NCBI GenBank assembly: GCA_036924285.1
Contig: JAYKYS010000008.1
Location: 12,261,001-12,325,000, forward strand
DNA length: 64,000 nt
From: Asterella californica
Lineage: Eukaryota; Streptophyta; Marchantiopsida; Marchantiales; Aytoniaceae
Direction of reading: 5' to 3'
Shown here: positions 21,869 through 33,843 of the stretch, in pieces
Numbering within the stretch: position 1 is the stretch's first letter
Layout: each line of letters begins with the position of its first letter
The notes under the pieces: generated by a model
The model's input: only the letters and a program-made list of their open reading frames with translations
The model's database searches: none
What the model was told of the DNA's origin: nothing
Position numbers and translations under genes: made by a program

Positions 21869-24458
21869 ATCTCGCTGATTTGACGATGAAAAACTTTGTC
21901 TAGATCTGGAACGTGAAAAATCTCTCTGTGGAAGTGAACAAATGCAGCTTGAATATAAGATATGCTTTACTCGCACTCCGAACAAAGTGCTCTGTTTGTC
22001 GTTACGAACAATAATATAAAGACTCTGATCGTGACAAGTAATGATATCATTATGTCATTTTACATTGTCCTTACTTCATGTGCACTTTCTTCTAGGGTGT
22101 TTATTTTTTTCCAAATTATAATGTAAGCATCGGCCGATAAGCAATATAAACAAATACCCAAGCTTCAAGTAATGAGCTAAGCCTAAGCTATTGTACATTG
22201 CATCACTTAAATGCTACGAAGCTTTACTATTAGCTTATTGTAAAATTCTTATATGAATTTATATATTTTTCACAACAGAAAGAGAACAAACGTTTTCCAC
22301 AATTTAATGCATGCTTTATAGAGAATCGATTAAGGGGATATCAATTTTAGCAAACATAGAAAGCATGCATATCGTCTTGCGAAGAAACAATCAACTTTTC
22401 TGGAAGGGATATGGAACACAGACATACTAAGAAAAGGAACATAGCAAACCGTCTCTCAGAATTTTCACCATATTCCGACGCATGTCTTCTTCGACACGTT
22501 TTCCTGTAGTGCGCTTGGAATGCATATTCTGAATGCTCTACTTCACCGTCACTTGCATGCATATATATTCGCCCTGCTCTACTTCTTTGCATATTGGGTG
22601 TCACTATTCAGAGCACCTGCATATTCACCCTCTTCCGAGTTCGGAAGAGGGGAAATGCATAATCATTTAATTTAATATCATAGAAAATATATCGACCAAA
22701 AATATATATTAACTTATAACCTAACCTTTCTGGCAAAACCTAATGGAAAGGTAAGGTGATAAATTAAACTTGATTTTCTCTTGAAATAGAGAGAAAGCAA
22801 GACAAGGTCATTAACCATTATCTAACCATAGAGAATATGCATGCTCGGTAATCTTCTGGGAATTTTTGTTCGTTTATTGTTATAAAAAAATTAAATAAAT
22901 GTAGACAAAAATAATAAAACTTTTTTATAAATTTTAATGATTAGTCCATGCTTGAAAACAAGGGGAGAACAAGAAATAAACCATAAGTCTTGACTCGAAG
23001 TTCGTGATTCAGAAGTTGTAATCATTAATACATTAATTTACTCAGAGTTTAATTAATACCTTAATCTTCATGCTGGAAGAGTTAAGTATTAAATTAAACA
23101 CTTGGATACTGGCATCCGATACAAAAAATAGAGGAAGTGAATATGCATGCCCGATGAACTCTGGGAACTTTTGCTCGTTTATTGTTATCCAAAAAATATA
23201 TAAGTGTTAAGTGGAAAATATATACTAAATAAATTAAAAAATTAAAATTTTTTATAAATATTATTTATTAGCGCATGCTTGGAAACATGGGGAGAGCAGG
23301 AGAAAACCCATAAGTGATGACTCTGCTCTCGTGCTTCAGAAGATACAAGATCGGGAAGCTGTACTCACAATTATTTTATCCTCGGAAGAGTGTTAGCGTA
23401 ACACTCTGCAATTCACTTATGGGTTCTCTGGGACATTTTCACAGTTCTTGGTAAAGTTAACATTTAATAGTTATACATTAATTTTGATTTTCAATAAAAC
23501 TTACTATAGAATTTTCGTATACCAGTTATATGTTTTTCGATATTATAAAGGGAGCAAAGTTCGCGAAGTCAATAGAGCATGCTTATTCTCTTCAGGACAG
23601 TAAGGATTCACGAAATTTCTAAATGACCTACAAGAAATGAGATATGTTTTCTATACTTGTACGTACACCGTAAAACGGGTAAACTGGTTCTCCCCATGGT
23701 TCTGTGAAGTTCGTATGAATAAGCAAGTAGGGGTGTCAAAACGGTAGGTTGCGGGTGATATTTGTTTCCTGAAACTTGAGTGTCGGGGTTCATTCGTCGA
23801 ACTTCACGGGTATCTAAAGAGGTACCCGTTTTGATGTGACGGGTTCTCAGCTAAACCTGTCAGTCTCTCGTGCGCAGGCGGTCATAAAATGTTTTTTCTT
23901 ATTGGATACACAGTCGCTCTTATGTCTCTTGGAGCATGATCTGAAGTACATTACTTATACTAAACTTGTCATAAAATGTATTGTTTTCTACTGGACAAGC
24001 AGTCTCTCTTGTAGTTTTTTTAACATTAATAGTATATGTGTAATATTTATTATTTTATACGTAGAATATATTGTTCTTGTAAAGTTAGTCCATATTTATA
24101 ATTTAATAGTTATAGAATGATCAGTAACAACTCATGAAAATAAATAATTTTAACATCGATCAATTAGATCATTATCATTTAGAACAATCCACTATCCTCG
24201 CCGGGCCAGTTACACCTCTAGATTCATCTCCGTTTTTCACGCTTGTCCTTTTCTCCTTTCCCAGTATAAAGATTATACTTTGGAACATATTATTTAATTA
24301 TTCTCAACACGAAGGTGAGTTGGAGTGTTTATTTCAGGAAAGTTGTCTGGATAGTGAATGGAGTACCTCTTGATGTACTCAACTCGCTTTCCACGGAAAT
24401 GGGGGTAATGCCATGATGCTTGTACCATTCTCTCTTGGCTGTGATTAAATATTTCTAG
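21869..24458. other. AT-rich intergenic stretch with a direct duplication and hairpins
   Basis: No gene is seen. A roughly 180-200 bp segment occurs twice, at about 22,832-23,011 and 23,139-23,341 (shared landmarks GAATATGCATGC, TGCTCGTTTATTGTTAT, CATGCTTG, GGGGAGA). Perfect hairpins lie at 22,628-22,651 (11-bp arms CCCTCTTCCGA, 2-nt loop) and 23,387-23,407 (9-bp arms AGAGTGTTA, 3-nt loop). Confidence 0.5.
22832..23341 (+). repeat. Diverged direct duplication (two ~190-bp copies)
   Basis: Copies lie at about 22,832-23,011 and 23,139-23,341. Both run through the same landmarks in order: the ATGCATGC start, TTTATTGTTAT, an AT-rich middle, CATGCTTG(A/G)AAACA, GGGGAGA, CATAAGT and TTCAGAAG. The divergence suggests an old tandem duplication or two members of one short repeat family. 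Confidence 0.5.
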
Positions 24459-24855
24459 TGTCGGAGTATTATTTGCAGTATTTAGGGAAGCTCAATATCA
24501 TATTTATTTATTCACTTATTGAGTGAATAAATAATTAATATCTACTAGTCTCATGGAATCATATTTAATCAATTAGGACTAAAAGTAACTCTTTAGTCAA
24601 AAATAATAAAAATATCTTACATAGATATAGATAAGATCGGATAAAGTCCATGTAAACTATTCATGTATAATTCAAAGATATGGAGTTGAGTGTGTGATAT
24701 GGATGTACTAAGTCATCAAAATGTGTCAAGATTAGTGACTGATGCAACGGTTATATAACCTCCTCTTGTTTTTTATCTCTAATATATAGTAGAGTATAAT
24801 ATTTTATTAAACATGATTATACTTTGAGACTTTTTGTGAATACGCAAGTATTACA
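24459..24855 (+). repeat. Orphan copia-type 5' LTR
   Basis: 397 bases from TGTCGGAGTA to TATTACA, with TG...CA ends. It carries a TATA-like ATATAA near 24,753 and is followed one base later by a perfect initiator-Met primer-binding site. A 13-bp hairpin (24,504-24,516 / 24,522-24,534) lies inside. No pol-like coding sequence follows, and the next unit is the RNP gene at 25,847, so this is a truncated element. Confidence 0.7.
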
Positions 24856-24856
24856 A

Positions 24857-24868
24857 TGGTATCAGAGC
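24857..24868 (+). promoter_or_regulatory. Primer-binding site (tRNA-iMet) of the orphan copia LTR
   Basis: TGGTATCAGAGC is the complement of the 3' end of plant initiator-Met tRNA, the usual Ty1/copia primer. It sits one base after the LTR end. Confidence 0.8.
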
Positions 24869-25846
24869 TAAGATTCTCTCATTAAGAGTGCAAATCATCT
24901 TTTTTGGAATAGTGGATTGGGATCATCATATTGTAAACAGTGGTTGAGCGATGTATAACAATTGACATCTATCATTGACTTGCATGTAGTAGAGAGTGGA
25001 GAAACTCTATATCTGTTGGATATGGATGGGAGAATTTTTAGAATATTATGATTTATATTTCTCATCTTTTGTTTGTTGATGAGAATTTGAGAGGGTACAC
25101 AAAACTTTTTGGTGGTAAATTTTGGAGAAAGTTTTATGACTTGAATTACACATATGTCAATTCTCATCTTACTTTTCATCGCACTTATTATACAGACCTG
25201 GGGTTTAAATTGCACTTATAGATAATAATGACGTGTAAGAAAACAAAACTCTAAAGTAAAATATCCAAAACTAATATATATATATATATATATATATATT
25301 TATTGTGGATATATGCTAAATTTGTCAAGTTTACATATATCCATCATACACTGCAAAAACGTTACCCCCGAAGTTTGCACTTGACAGGGTAGACAATAAT
25401 GGAAGTGCAAAATAAGCACTCTAGTGCATTTATTTATTATTGTTTTATTTATTGACGCTCTAGTGTATAGAATGAAGGAAATTGGGCTGCTAAACTGCAA
25501 AGCCAAGGCCAAGGTAAAGTTAAAAACGGGTTTTCAAATCATTCCCCCCCTAAAAGCTTAGGGATTGGATGGTTGGTCGTGAGGTGCTCCAACAAGATCA
25601 GGTTTTGAAGCGAACGGGCGTAATTTGAAGCAGGGAACTGAAATTGCTCTCTCTTTCTCGTGCCATCCAAGTCTTCGTAGTTTCTCCCCGTCACCACTGT
25701 CGTTGGAGCATGAAGCAGCAGAGACAAGTTTCCGGAGGGTGTCCAGTGCATTCCTTGTGAAAGCTCAGGAATCCTGAAAGCTTGTTTCTTTGAGAAGAGA
25801 ACGAGCTACTTCTGTACTCCGGAGGCATAAGCCCTGTGATAGAAAC
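24869..25846. other. Truncated copia leader and 5' flank of the RNP gene
   Basis: About 400 bases after the primer-binding site could be retroelement leader. A (TA) microsatellite of about 13 units lies at 25,274-25,299. The last few hundred bases before 25,847 probably hold the promoter and 5' UTR of the RNP gene; I cannot point to a convincing TATA box. Confidence 0.4.
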
Positions 25847-26737
25847 ATGGCTGCCTCTTGCATCACTGCTGCTTCCCCTCTGGTCGCTGGGATATTGGGG
25901 GAGTCCATCGCCTATAGCCAGACTGCCCGCCATGTCTTAGCTACCCCTTCGATCAGCAGCAGTTCATGTCGCGCTAGCTTAGCAAGGAGCACCTTCTCTT
26001 CTGGGCTCTCTTTCCTCTCGTTTGCGCCCAGGGTTGCGAAGTATTCATCCGGGGATGGTGTTCTTGCTAGGGCTGTGGAATTAGACGAAACCAAGGATGA
26101 GAGTTTGTTCTCCGTAGAAGATTCACCCGACGACGAGCTTGCAGCGGTTGTCTCGAGCCCCGGCCCTGCTCCCGCGACCAAAGTCTACGTCGGTAACTTG
26201 CCGTGGAGCGTCGACAGCGAGCAGCTTGCGGCTATGTGCCAGGAATATGGAAGTGTGGAACTTGTCGAGGTCATATACGATAGAGACACTCAGAGGAGCA
26301 GAGGATTTGCCTTCGTGACCATGCGCACAGTCGAGGACGCGGAGAGAGCCATCGAGGCTTTGGACGGGTACGAGGTCGAAGGCAGAGTGCTCAAGGTGAA
26401 TTTCCCTCAGACTCGGACGTCTGACGGTGGCGTTCGGCGAACTGACAGACCTCCGCGCAGAGATGGTGGCAGCGTTGGTTCTCGCAGCACGATATACGTT
26501 GGAAATCTGTCGTGGGGAGTTGATGATGTCGCCTTGGCTGAGCTGTTTGCCGAGTATGGACAGGTTGCCGAGGCCAAGGTCGTTCATGACAGAGAAACCG
26601 GACGCTCCAGAGGTTTCGCATTCGTTACCATGTCCAGTGCGTCTGAGATGGACGTGGCCATCCAAGCGCTGGATGGTGCAGAGTTCGGTGGAAGGGTCTT
26701 GAGGGTGAACCATGCTGATGACAAGCCAGCGCGTTGA
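25847..26737 (+). CDS. Chloroplast ribonucleoprotein with two RRMs (cp29/cp31-like)
   Basis: 296 residues from the ATG at 25,847 (context GAAACATGG). The frame is open upstream to 25,790, but that part has no ATG. Residues 1-75 are Ser/Ala/Arg-rich, as in a chloroplast transit peptide. Residues 76-105 are acidic. RRM1 spans about 112-186 (RNP2 KVYVGNLPW, RNP1 RGFAFVTM at 152-159), then a basic Gly-containing linker, and RRM2 spans about 215-288 (IYVGNLSW, RGFAFVTM at 255-262). This is the architecture of plant chloroplast RNPs, which bind plastid transcripts and affect their stability, processing and editing. Length fits the family. No intron interrupts the frame, unlike many angiosperm members; a retrocopy is possible, but there is no decay. 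It converges with the fibrillin gene. Confidence 0.92.
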   Translation: MAASCITAASPLVAGILGESIAYSQTARHVLATPSISSSSCRASLARSTFSSGLSFLSFAPRVAKYSSGDGVLARAVELDETKDESLFSVEDSPDDELAAVVSSPGPAPATKVYVGNLPWSVDSEQLAAMCQEYGSVELVEVIYDRDTQRSRGFAFVTMRTVEDAERAIEALDGYEVEGRVLKVNFPQTRTSDGGVRRTDRPPRRDGGSVGSRSTIYVGNLSWGVDDVALAELFAEYGQVAEAKVVHDRETGRSRGFAFVTMSSASEMDVAIQALDGAEFGGRVLRVNHADDKPAR

Positions 26738-28715
26738 GACGCCCCACGCCGTGAGTACTAAATCTGAAAATTTGTCGATCAATCATTCACGTGAATGAAT
26801 GAAGTCCGAGAAGAGTTTTGCAGGAGATTTTCGTCGGGCATACGATAGGTAGCTTGAAATTGCAGCTTAGCCCCCTAAAATTATTGTTCAGTTCCGTTTG
26901 TACAATACCAGCATTGCTATATTACAGATAAGAAAAATGGGTAAACCTGAGAATCGTGATGTGTTATACATCACCAGGAAACCGATCTAGAAGCTCGAGT
27001 AAAAATAAATTTAGCGCATGTACTAAATAATCTGTACTACACGAAAACCAATATTGCACCCGACGACGTGAATCTACCAAACTGGATATCTTTGCTTCTC
27101 ACTAGCGCATTGCGTGATTTCTCTTACCCATCCAGACGTCAACATTTCGAAACGAGATCTAGGCAGACGGGACGTCAGTGTCAAGTGCACATGTATAAAA
27201 ACATGCATCATACACCCAGCTTCCACCCCAACTTCCTTTTTTGGTTTGGATGCTGTTATTCCAATTCATGCATTCCGTTCTGTTGGACCCTAGATGGTTG
27301 TCCCCAGTAGGTTAGTCTGCCCCAAATCTAGTTAGATGATTTGGCGCAGACGAGCACCCTGTGAGTGCGTCCAGGATATCCAGGCAGAATCTTGGCTCTC
27401 AGAGCTTGAAACTTTTAGTTACTTTATATCAATTCTGGAAAGTTGTGAGCACCCCTGCAGTGCAAAGTGGGAGGAGAGTTCACGTAAGAGTTATGGAGTT
27501 CCGTTCTTCGAGTCAGTGTTGGTTTCGGACGGGTGTCGAGAGCTTGGACCGCGTGCCCGGTTTCTCTGATTTCATCGTACCCCTGAATTATCGTACAGCC
27601 CGGCCAGAGAACATTGGTTCATATGAGAAATCTGACATCTTGTAAGCGACATCCTCGTGGAGTTACGACCGTTTGCTAATATGGGCGATACGTTCTGATT
27701 AACGGGCACTGACCGTGAATTGTCCACATGTTTGCGTGCACGTCTTGGGCCAATCAGGGTGTGACACAAGCGTACACGATTATTCTTATTATTGGAACAC
27801 TCTGTTAGTTGTGATGGGCTTCCCCTGCTAAGTAAACAAGTTTTTCTTCAAAAGTCCACCGACCATTTTTCATTGTTCTCTCACTGAGAAGGAACTTATT
27901 CTTCTCTCTGAGAAGGATCTATAGCGATATCTTGACTGTCCCTTCCTTCACAAGTCTGAACAACAAACTCAAATCGTTGGCTATTCATTGCGTCGCGTGT
28001 TCACTCACAAGACTGAACAACAAACTCAGATCTAGGTGGGAGGCACAATTTCCATTCTCCACAAAATCATCACATATCTACCTAGAAGCAAATTCTTAAG
28101 GTATGCCACCATAAATGGTAGTTATTTAACATCCTACAATGTTGTAGGAGACAAACATCCTGATCTCGATTTTCTCCAACAGCCAGTTGTTTCTCCACAA
28201 TACACAAGACGCGGAAATCACAAACCGTTTTCATTATATTCTGTCCCCACGTATTTGCAGCATCTCTACTTCCCTCTATCTCAACGAACCTCACATTTAT
28301 CCGCAGTCAAGAAGGCAGCACTTCGGTATGCACACTATAAGTTACAAGTACACATTCAGCATACGGAAGCCTACTCACGTCCGATAAGACCAGTCATTCA
28401 CATTAACCCCTACAGTGCTTCCCCAACAGTGATTGCTCGAAAGCGGATCGACAGCGTATGCGACGCTGGAGATCTTACAATGTTCACATCTATCGTACAT
28501 TCACGGTACATGAAAGCTACACTTTTCTCTATGATACACTTCGATCCGCTATCCATATTAGATCACAAGCTTCTCGATGGATGGAAGCCGCAGCCTTCCA
28601 AACCCCTCAACAAGTCGACATAATATTGACAAGGACGAGGAGCCGGGAGCCGCTACACAACATTTTAACTTTACATGGCCAGCACTGGGCATCTCAACGT
28701 TGGGACCCGTGAGTC
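26738..28715. other. Interval between the two convergent host genes
   Basis: This should hold the 3' UTRs of both genes. A near-duplicate phrase CTGAACAACAAACTCA lies near 27,957 and 28,013. The ORF at 28,036-28,623 starts with GTG, has no early ATG and shows no family resemblance, so I do not call it. Confidence 0.5.
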
Positions 28716-30556
28716 TTAGGCCCTCACAAAAAGTCGAAGCTCTCCTCTGTCACCACGACTGATGCGGAAATCATCGTCCAGATACGTCGTTTCGAACTCC
28801 CCACTTCCAGTCCCGCTGGCGTCATTTCTTGGTCTTATGAACTCTGGCAACTTTGGTAAATCGAACTCAGGCAGCTGAGACGCAGCACCTAGAAGCTTCA
28901 CACTGGTTTTCTCGAATATTATCCTGATTTTCGACCCCCCTGCATCAATACATCTCAGCAGTCAGCACAAGCAGACCGTAATAATATGCATTACTTTCGA
29001 GAGATAATGTGCAATGCGAATCGCGGTTACAGCAGTGAGTGGTAAAAGAACTCTGCCGGAAGTGAATGAAGCACTACGGTAGCTATCACTGAAAGCACCT
29101 GATAGCTCAAAGCTGTGAGCTAAGGTGGCAGTAATCTCCAAGATCGGTAAAGGCCACGGTGCAGGAAATCTTAGATCAACAATATTGTCGAGCTCCCTGT
29201 TCACAACATCTATCCTTTGATAGACCTGAACAAACATGTTAGCAGAAGATTAGAAACTATCAATAACCGACCAATTAGGTTCAAAGGGAACCTACGGCGG
29301 CAGAAACCACACTTGGGAGTATTCATTTCTACATCTAAATATGGACAAATATTCTGATACCACAAAGAGCACGCACAACAACTGCACTCGGTCCACTTTC
29401 AGAGACTAGAATAGAATAGGTTAGTTTCAGAGACTATAATAGAATCGGGGGCAATCAAGGGCATGGAGGCGTACCACGCCAAAAAAGAACGGCGACCGGG
29501 CGATGCTGGGTCCCGGCCGCTGCCCACCATAGCTTCCGCTGTCGAAACCACTACTGAAGACAAGACGCCATCTCCCATCGAGCTTATCTAAACTTTCAGG
29601 CAACTGAACATCACCTGCAGCATCTTCTAGCTTTTGGGCTGCTGCATTTGCAGCAAATTCATCGGCTTCTTCAGCAACAAGCCCTCTATCAAGTCCTGCG
29701 ACGGCCATCTGCAAGAAGCCGGTTTATATTAAAGTTGTGTCTGCTAGATCCCATATATATACAGCAATGACTTTAGCCCTGTAAAATAAGGACACGGAGA
29801 TTCTCATAGTAATATCCAAGACAGTGAAATAAACTAATTACTACAACCAGAAACAACTTTAAGTTACATTCCTGAAACCCATATACTGCTAGCACTCCGT
29901 AATAATAACGACGTTCTCGTACTAAGCCAACATCCTAGTGCCCAATCGAGAGACATTATGCCAGACATTGTCAACCTAGACTAGAGAACACTGAGCTTAC
30001 AGTTTAGTCGGCTGAATACCTAGTGGATTCACTTTCAACGATTAGGAGCTTTGTTCACGTTTTAAATACAGACCAAAAACTGTGTTACCAACTCACAAAC
30101 ATGTGGTTCCCAGCTCGATTCTACATACTTTCGTTTCGTTTCGTCTCGGGGGGAACTTCATGCACATGATCGAGCATCCTCGGGAAAATTTGAAGGTCCG
30201 GGCGCATGGAAACTAACTACGGGGTTCACCGCAGAGAGACAATGAGGATAGGAACTCACTAGCAGATCCGCCTTCAATTTGGACAAATCGACTTTCGCCG
30301 GAGCTTCTTCCGCCGCGGTAATTGCCATCACGATGGGCCCGGCGGAAAGTCTACCCCTAGCAAACTGTCGAGAATAACACGCCGATCGCTTCAAGGATTC
30401 ACGCTGCGCACCTTTGACAAATTCATTTGATAGCAGTTTCGAAACACAAAGATTTACAGGGGGGTCGCAGCGCCCTGTTGCAGGGATTGCTGATGAGAGC
30501 TGCAAACTTTGACTCAAAGAAGCGCACGAGCACGCGAAAGTCACCGCCATGGCCAT
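28716..30556 (-). CDS. Plastid lipid-associated protein / fibrillin (PAP), four exons
   Basis: Exons on the minus strand: 30,556-30,260, 29,708-29,475, 29,225-29,099 and 28,939-28,716, with stop TAA at 28,718-28,716. All introns are GT-AG. Lengths of 297, 234, 127 and 224 join in frame to 882 bases, 293 residues. Exon 1 gives a Ser/Ala-rich chloroplast transit peptide, then the start of the PAP domain (KVDLSKLKADLL). Later exons carry the family hallmarks LDKLDGRWRLVFSS, QRPGPSIARSPFF, VYQRIDVVNRELDNIVDL, APWPLPILEITATLAHSFEL, then KIRIIFEKTSVK, SGEFETTYLDDDFRISRG and GELRLFVRA. Fibrillins act in plastoglobules and thylakoids in lipid binding and stress protection. The ending is closest to FBN1/FBN2-type proteins, but I do not assign a subgroup. 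The initiator could also be the ATG six bases downstream. Confidence 0.9.
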
Positions 30557-31888
30557 GGCTCCAACTTCAACCACCAGGCAATGTTACCGCTCCAAATCCA
30601 ACCAAAACTCTTATTTCAGAATTACCTAGAGACTAAAGGAAACAGATCGAATATCCAACTCCCTTGGGTCAATAATTATCGTCTGTATTGCACCGAATCC
30701 TAAACCCGATCGTTCTGAAACCCTGTAGTTCTTCGTCTCCGAGATTTCTCGAAAGTTTAAGCTCCTGAACGCGTCCTGCAGCGAATGGTGGCAGTTCCTT
30801 TGAGAACTCCTCTAGCGGCATCTCGAGAGCGTCTTGCAGACTACTACGTGCACGTCCATGGAGCCACGTTCATTTGGCGGTCTACGCTTGCCGCAATTAG
30901 ATTTGCGGTCTTAATCTAGGCACCTACCGGTAGGCCAGTATCCTATAACGGAACGGCAGACAAGGCCAGACTTGGGAGTGACTTCACGTTGTTTGCAAGG
31001 TATGTTCTCTACCACGTAACACGAAACCAGCTGTATATTCTGCAACCGGTAGATAGATTCTACCGGATGTCGATGAGTGGCGGTCTACTGGATTCTCCGC
31101 ATCGAAAAGATCGTCAATCATCGATTCCATGGTTAATGGGCAAGCAAAAGCGAACCAAAACCAGAAAATGGGCAAGCACCACATACTGTATGCTCATAAC
31201 TTAGTTGGTTCTAGTTCATTTTCTTAGCAGAATGCTTTTCTTTTCATCTACGAAAATAACAACTTTCTGATACATGAGGTGATAATGCAAAAGAAGTACA
31301 CTCTAAATATAATACACAAACAAAATGACATTTTTTTAACTTCTATCCAGCTAGATATAAATGGTATATGTATGCTAGAAGTGGTAGAGAAAATCCATAA
31401 ATAATGTGGAAGGGACATGTGATTCTCCTATCTACCATCCGTGAATATGCATCCAAGGTGCACTTCTAGGAGAAGGGAGGAAAAAGTTAAATGTTTAAAC
31501 AGATCATAAAATAATCATGCGCAATTGACTGATAACAGACTTCAAAATAATTTAGTGAAAAATACAGTTTACTAAAGCACAGAGTTACAAGGAAGGGTGG
31601 TGCTCAACTGAGTTTGCAAATTGTGACTTGTGATAAAGATTACATTTACTTTTAATAGATTTAAATATTAACTTTAAATTATTAAAATAGAACCCATTGG
31701 AAGACTTGATTACACATGGTCACTTGAGCTACACAAAATGCATAAGCAACTCGCGCAGACAGAACCTTTTTCTAGTACAAAGACTTTGGATTCCACGAGT
31801 AAAAATATCTTTAATTTCTAAGCTTTAATTTATAGCCGAACCCTTCCAAGAGGAAGGGTTACGACATAAATTAAAAGACTTTGCATAT
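30557..31888. other. 5' flank of the fibrillin gene, no gene seen
   Basis: This should contain the fibrillin 5' UTR and promoter. A 9-bp hairpin (AACCCTTCC / GGAAGGGTT) lies near 31,837-31,858. Nothing else is recognisable before the inverted repeat at 31,889. Confidence 0.45.
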
Positions 31889-31997
31889 TTCTCGATCATG
31901 CGCATACACAGCTCTACACAACATACATCGCTGTCAGAAGTACATCACACATACACATAACACATGGACGATGTCATACACATACACAAGAGTACCA
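31889..31997 (-). repeat. Right arm of the ~105-bp inverted repeat
   Basis: Reverse complement of 21,764-21,868, ending 28 bases before the copia LTR at 32,025. The arms lie about 10 kb apart and enclose the chloroplast RNP and fibrillin genes. Confidence 0.7.
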
Positions 31998-32024
31998 CTA
32001 TAATAAAAGATATGTACTCACTCC

Positions 32025-32251
32025 TGTAGAAATATCGATACTTCGAGGACACTCTAAGAAGAGAGAGCAAGTAGACAAGGGAGTAAAATAGGAATGAGAT
32101 ATGAGAGGCTTTGCCTCTCCATGTATATATAGTGAAGATGAGTACAAGAGAAACCTTAATGGTGAGTTAATCCTCTAACTAACTGTAACTATCTTAACCA
32201 CTCCGGCTAATGTTAGCCGGTGATCTACTAGAGCTTGGGACTATATCAACA
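32025..32251 (-). repeat. copia 227-bp LTR (3' LTR of fragment A)
   Basis: Plus-strand ends TGTAGAAATATCG and TATATCAACA; same length as the two LTRs of the full element at 53,582 and 58,685. Its TATATATA promoter motif lies near 32,124. Confidence 0.85.
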
Positions 32252-32252
32252 C

Positions 32253-33843
32253 TCCTTTTCAAGCTCGGCTCTACATCTTGTACTCCTAGACAATGTCTGA
32301 AAGCATCAAACTTATCTCTAGGCAATGTCTTAGTGAAGATACCAGCAACCTGATCTCATGTGCTTACATAACTGAGCTCAATCTCTCCTGCAAAGACATT
32401 CTCTCTAATGAAATGATAGTGCATCTCAATGTGCTTCGTCATAGCATGAAAAACAAGATTACTAGCTAACTTCATGCTGCTAATGTTATCTGTATATACA
32501 ACGACAAGATCTGTACACTCCACACCAATATCAAATAGCAAACATCAAAGCCAAATTGATTCGCATGTTGCGTTCGTTGCTCCTCGGTACTCTGCTTCTA
32601 TGGATGACAAAGCAACCGTAGGTTGCTTCTTAGAAGCCCAGCTTATAGCATCGCTTCCAAGTCCAAAAGGGTAACTTGACTTGGATCTCTTGTCGGCACT
32701 TCCTGTCCAATCATCATCTGTGTAGTCATGTAACAACAATGATCCATCGTATCGATAGTGAAGTCCGTATTGCATCGAGAACTTCACGTAGCGGAGGATC
32801 CGCTTGACAACTTTCAAATGTGGTCTCCATGGTGACTGTATGAACTGACTGATCAGACCAACGGCATAGCTCAAGTCTGGTCTGGTGATCGTCAGATAGA
32901 TAAGACTCCCAACCATCTGTCTGTACATGCATGGATTATCAAGTAACTCACAATCCTCTGCTCCTAGCTTTACCCTTTGCTCCAATGACGTAGCAATGGG
33001 TTTGCAGTTAAGCATACGAAATCTCTCAAGCATATTGAGAGCATACTATCGCTGTACAAGTCAAAAATCCTTCCCATCTCTAATGAACTCCACAGCAAGG
33101 AAGTGCTTGAGTTCTCCTAAGTCCATCATCTCAAACTTGGATTTCAAGTGATCCTTGATCTGAGAAATAAGCTCCTCATAGTTTATCAGTAATGATCAAG
33201 TCGTCAACATAGATGGTGATCACAACAATCCGGTCTCGTATTCTTAATGAATACAAGGTGGAGTCTGAACTACAAAGGTGGAAACCAAGAGATTACAAGT
33301 AGGAATTGATCTTTGCATACCATGCTTTTGGTGCCTATCTCAGACCATAGAGGGTCTTCTGTAACTTACACACACGAGAAGGGAACCTAGGATCCTCATA
33401 ACCTGGAGGTTGCTGCATGTAGACCTCCTCCTCAAGATCACCGTTGAGAAAGACGTTCTTGAAGTCCATCTGGTGCATCTTCTAACCTTTCTGACATCTT
33501 CGCAATTGGAGCAAAGGTCTCCTCAAAATCCACTCCATTTTGTTGTGCATAGCCCTTGGCTACTAATCTGCTCTTGTACCGACACAAAGTACCATCCGAG
33601 TTATGCTTGACCTTGAAGATCAACTTGCAACCAATCGCTTTCTTACCCTTAGGTAAGTCCACCAACTCCCAAGTCTATTGGTGATGAAGCGCAACAAGTT
33701 CAGCTTCCATAGCACTTATCCATTGGACTTTGTGCATCGCCTCCTCAAGTAACTCGGTTCTTGTTCCTGAAGATTGGCCATATATGCATGGTGTGTAGCA
33801 AGAAAACCTTCATGTATACCTACTCACTGGATGTTTTGTCCGT
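32253..33843 (-). pseudogene. copia pol remnant (RT and RNase H)
   Basis: Read on the minus strand it shows QWISAMEAEL-type sequence upstream of RT, then [17 protein letters not shown], then after frameshifts the RT end (SMLERFRMLNCKPIA, MYRQMVGSLIYLTITRPDL) and RNase H (DYTDDDWTGSAD, AISWASKKQPTVALSSIEAEY). The longest open piece is 33,033-32,545. Several stops and a small deletion in the RT core make it non-functional. Confidence 0.8.

Larger units (their letters stand above)
32025..33843 (-). mobile_element. copia element fragment A: 3' LTR plus RNase H and RT
   Basis: The minus-strand element shares the sequence family of the full copia copy at 53,582-58,911. It comprises the 3' LTR (32,025-32,251) and the end of pol up to the point equivalent to 55,412 of the full copy, where a gypsy LTR begins at 33,844. 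It is the first of three pieces that tile one copia copy (see 40,078-40,345 and 40,947-51,556). Confidence 0.8.

Noticed and set aside
26123..26782. 219-codon minus-strand ORF over the RNP gene
   Set aside because: Antisense shadow of the two RRMs.
28036..28623. 195-codon ORF downstream of the fibrillin gene
   Set aside because: Starts with GTG, has no ATG near its start, no domain resemblance, and lies in the expected 3' UTR/intergenic space.
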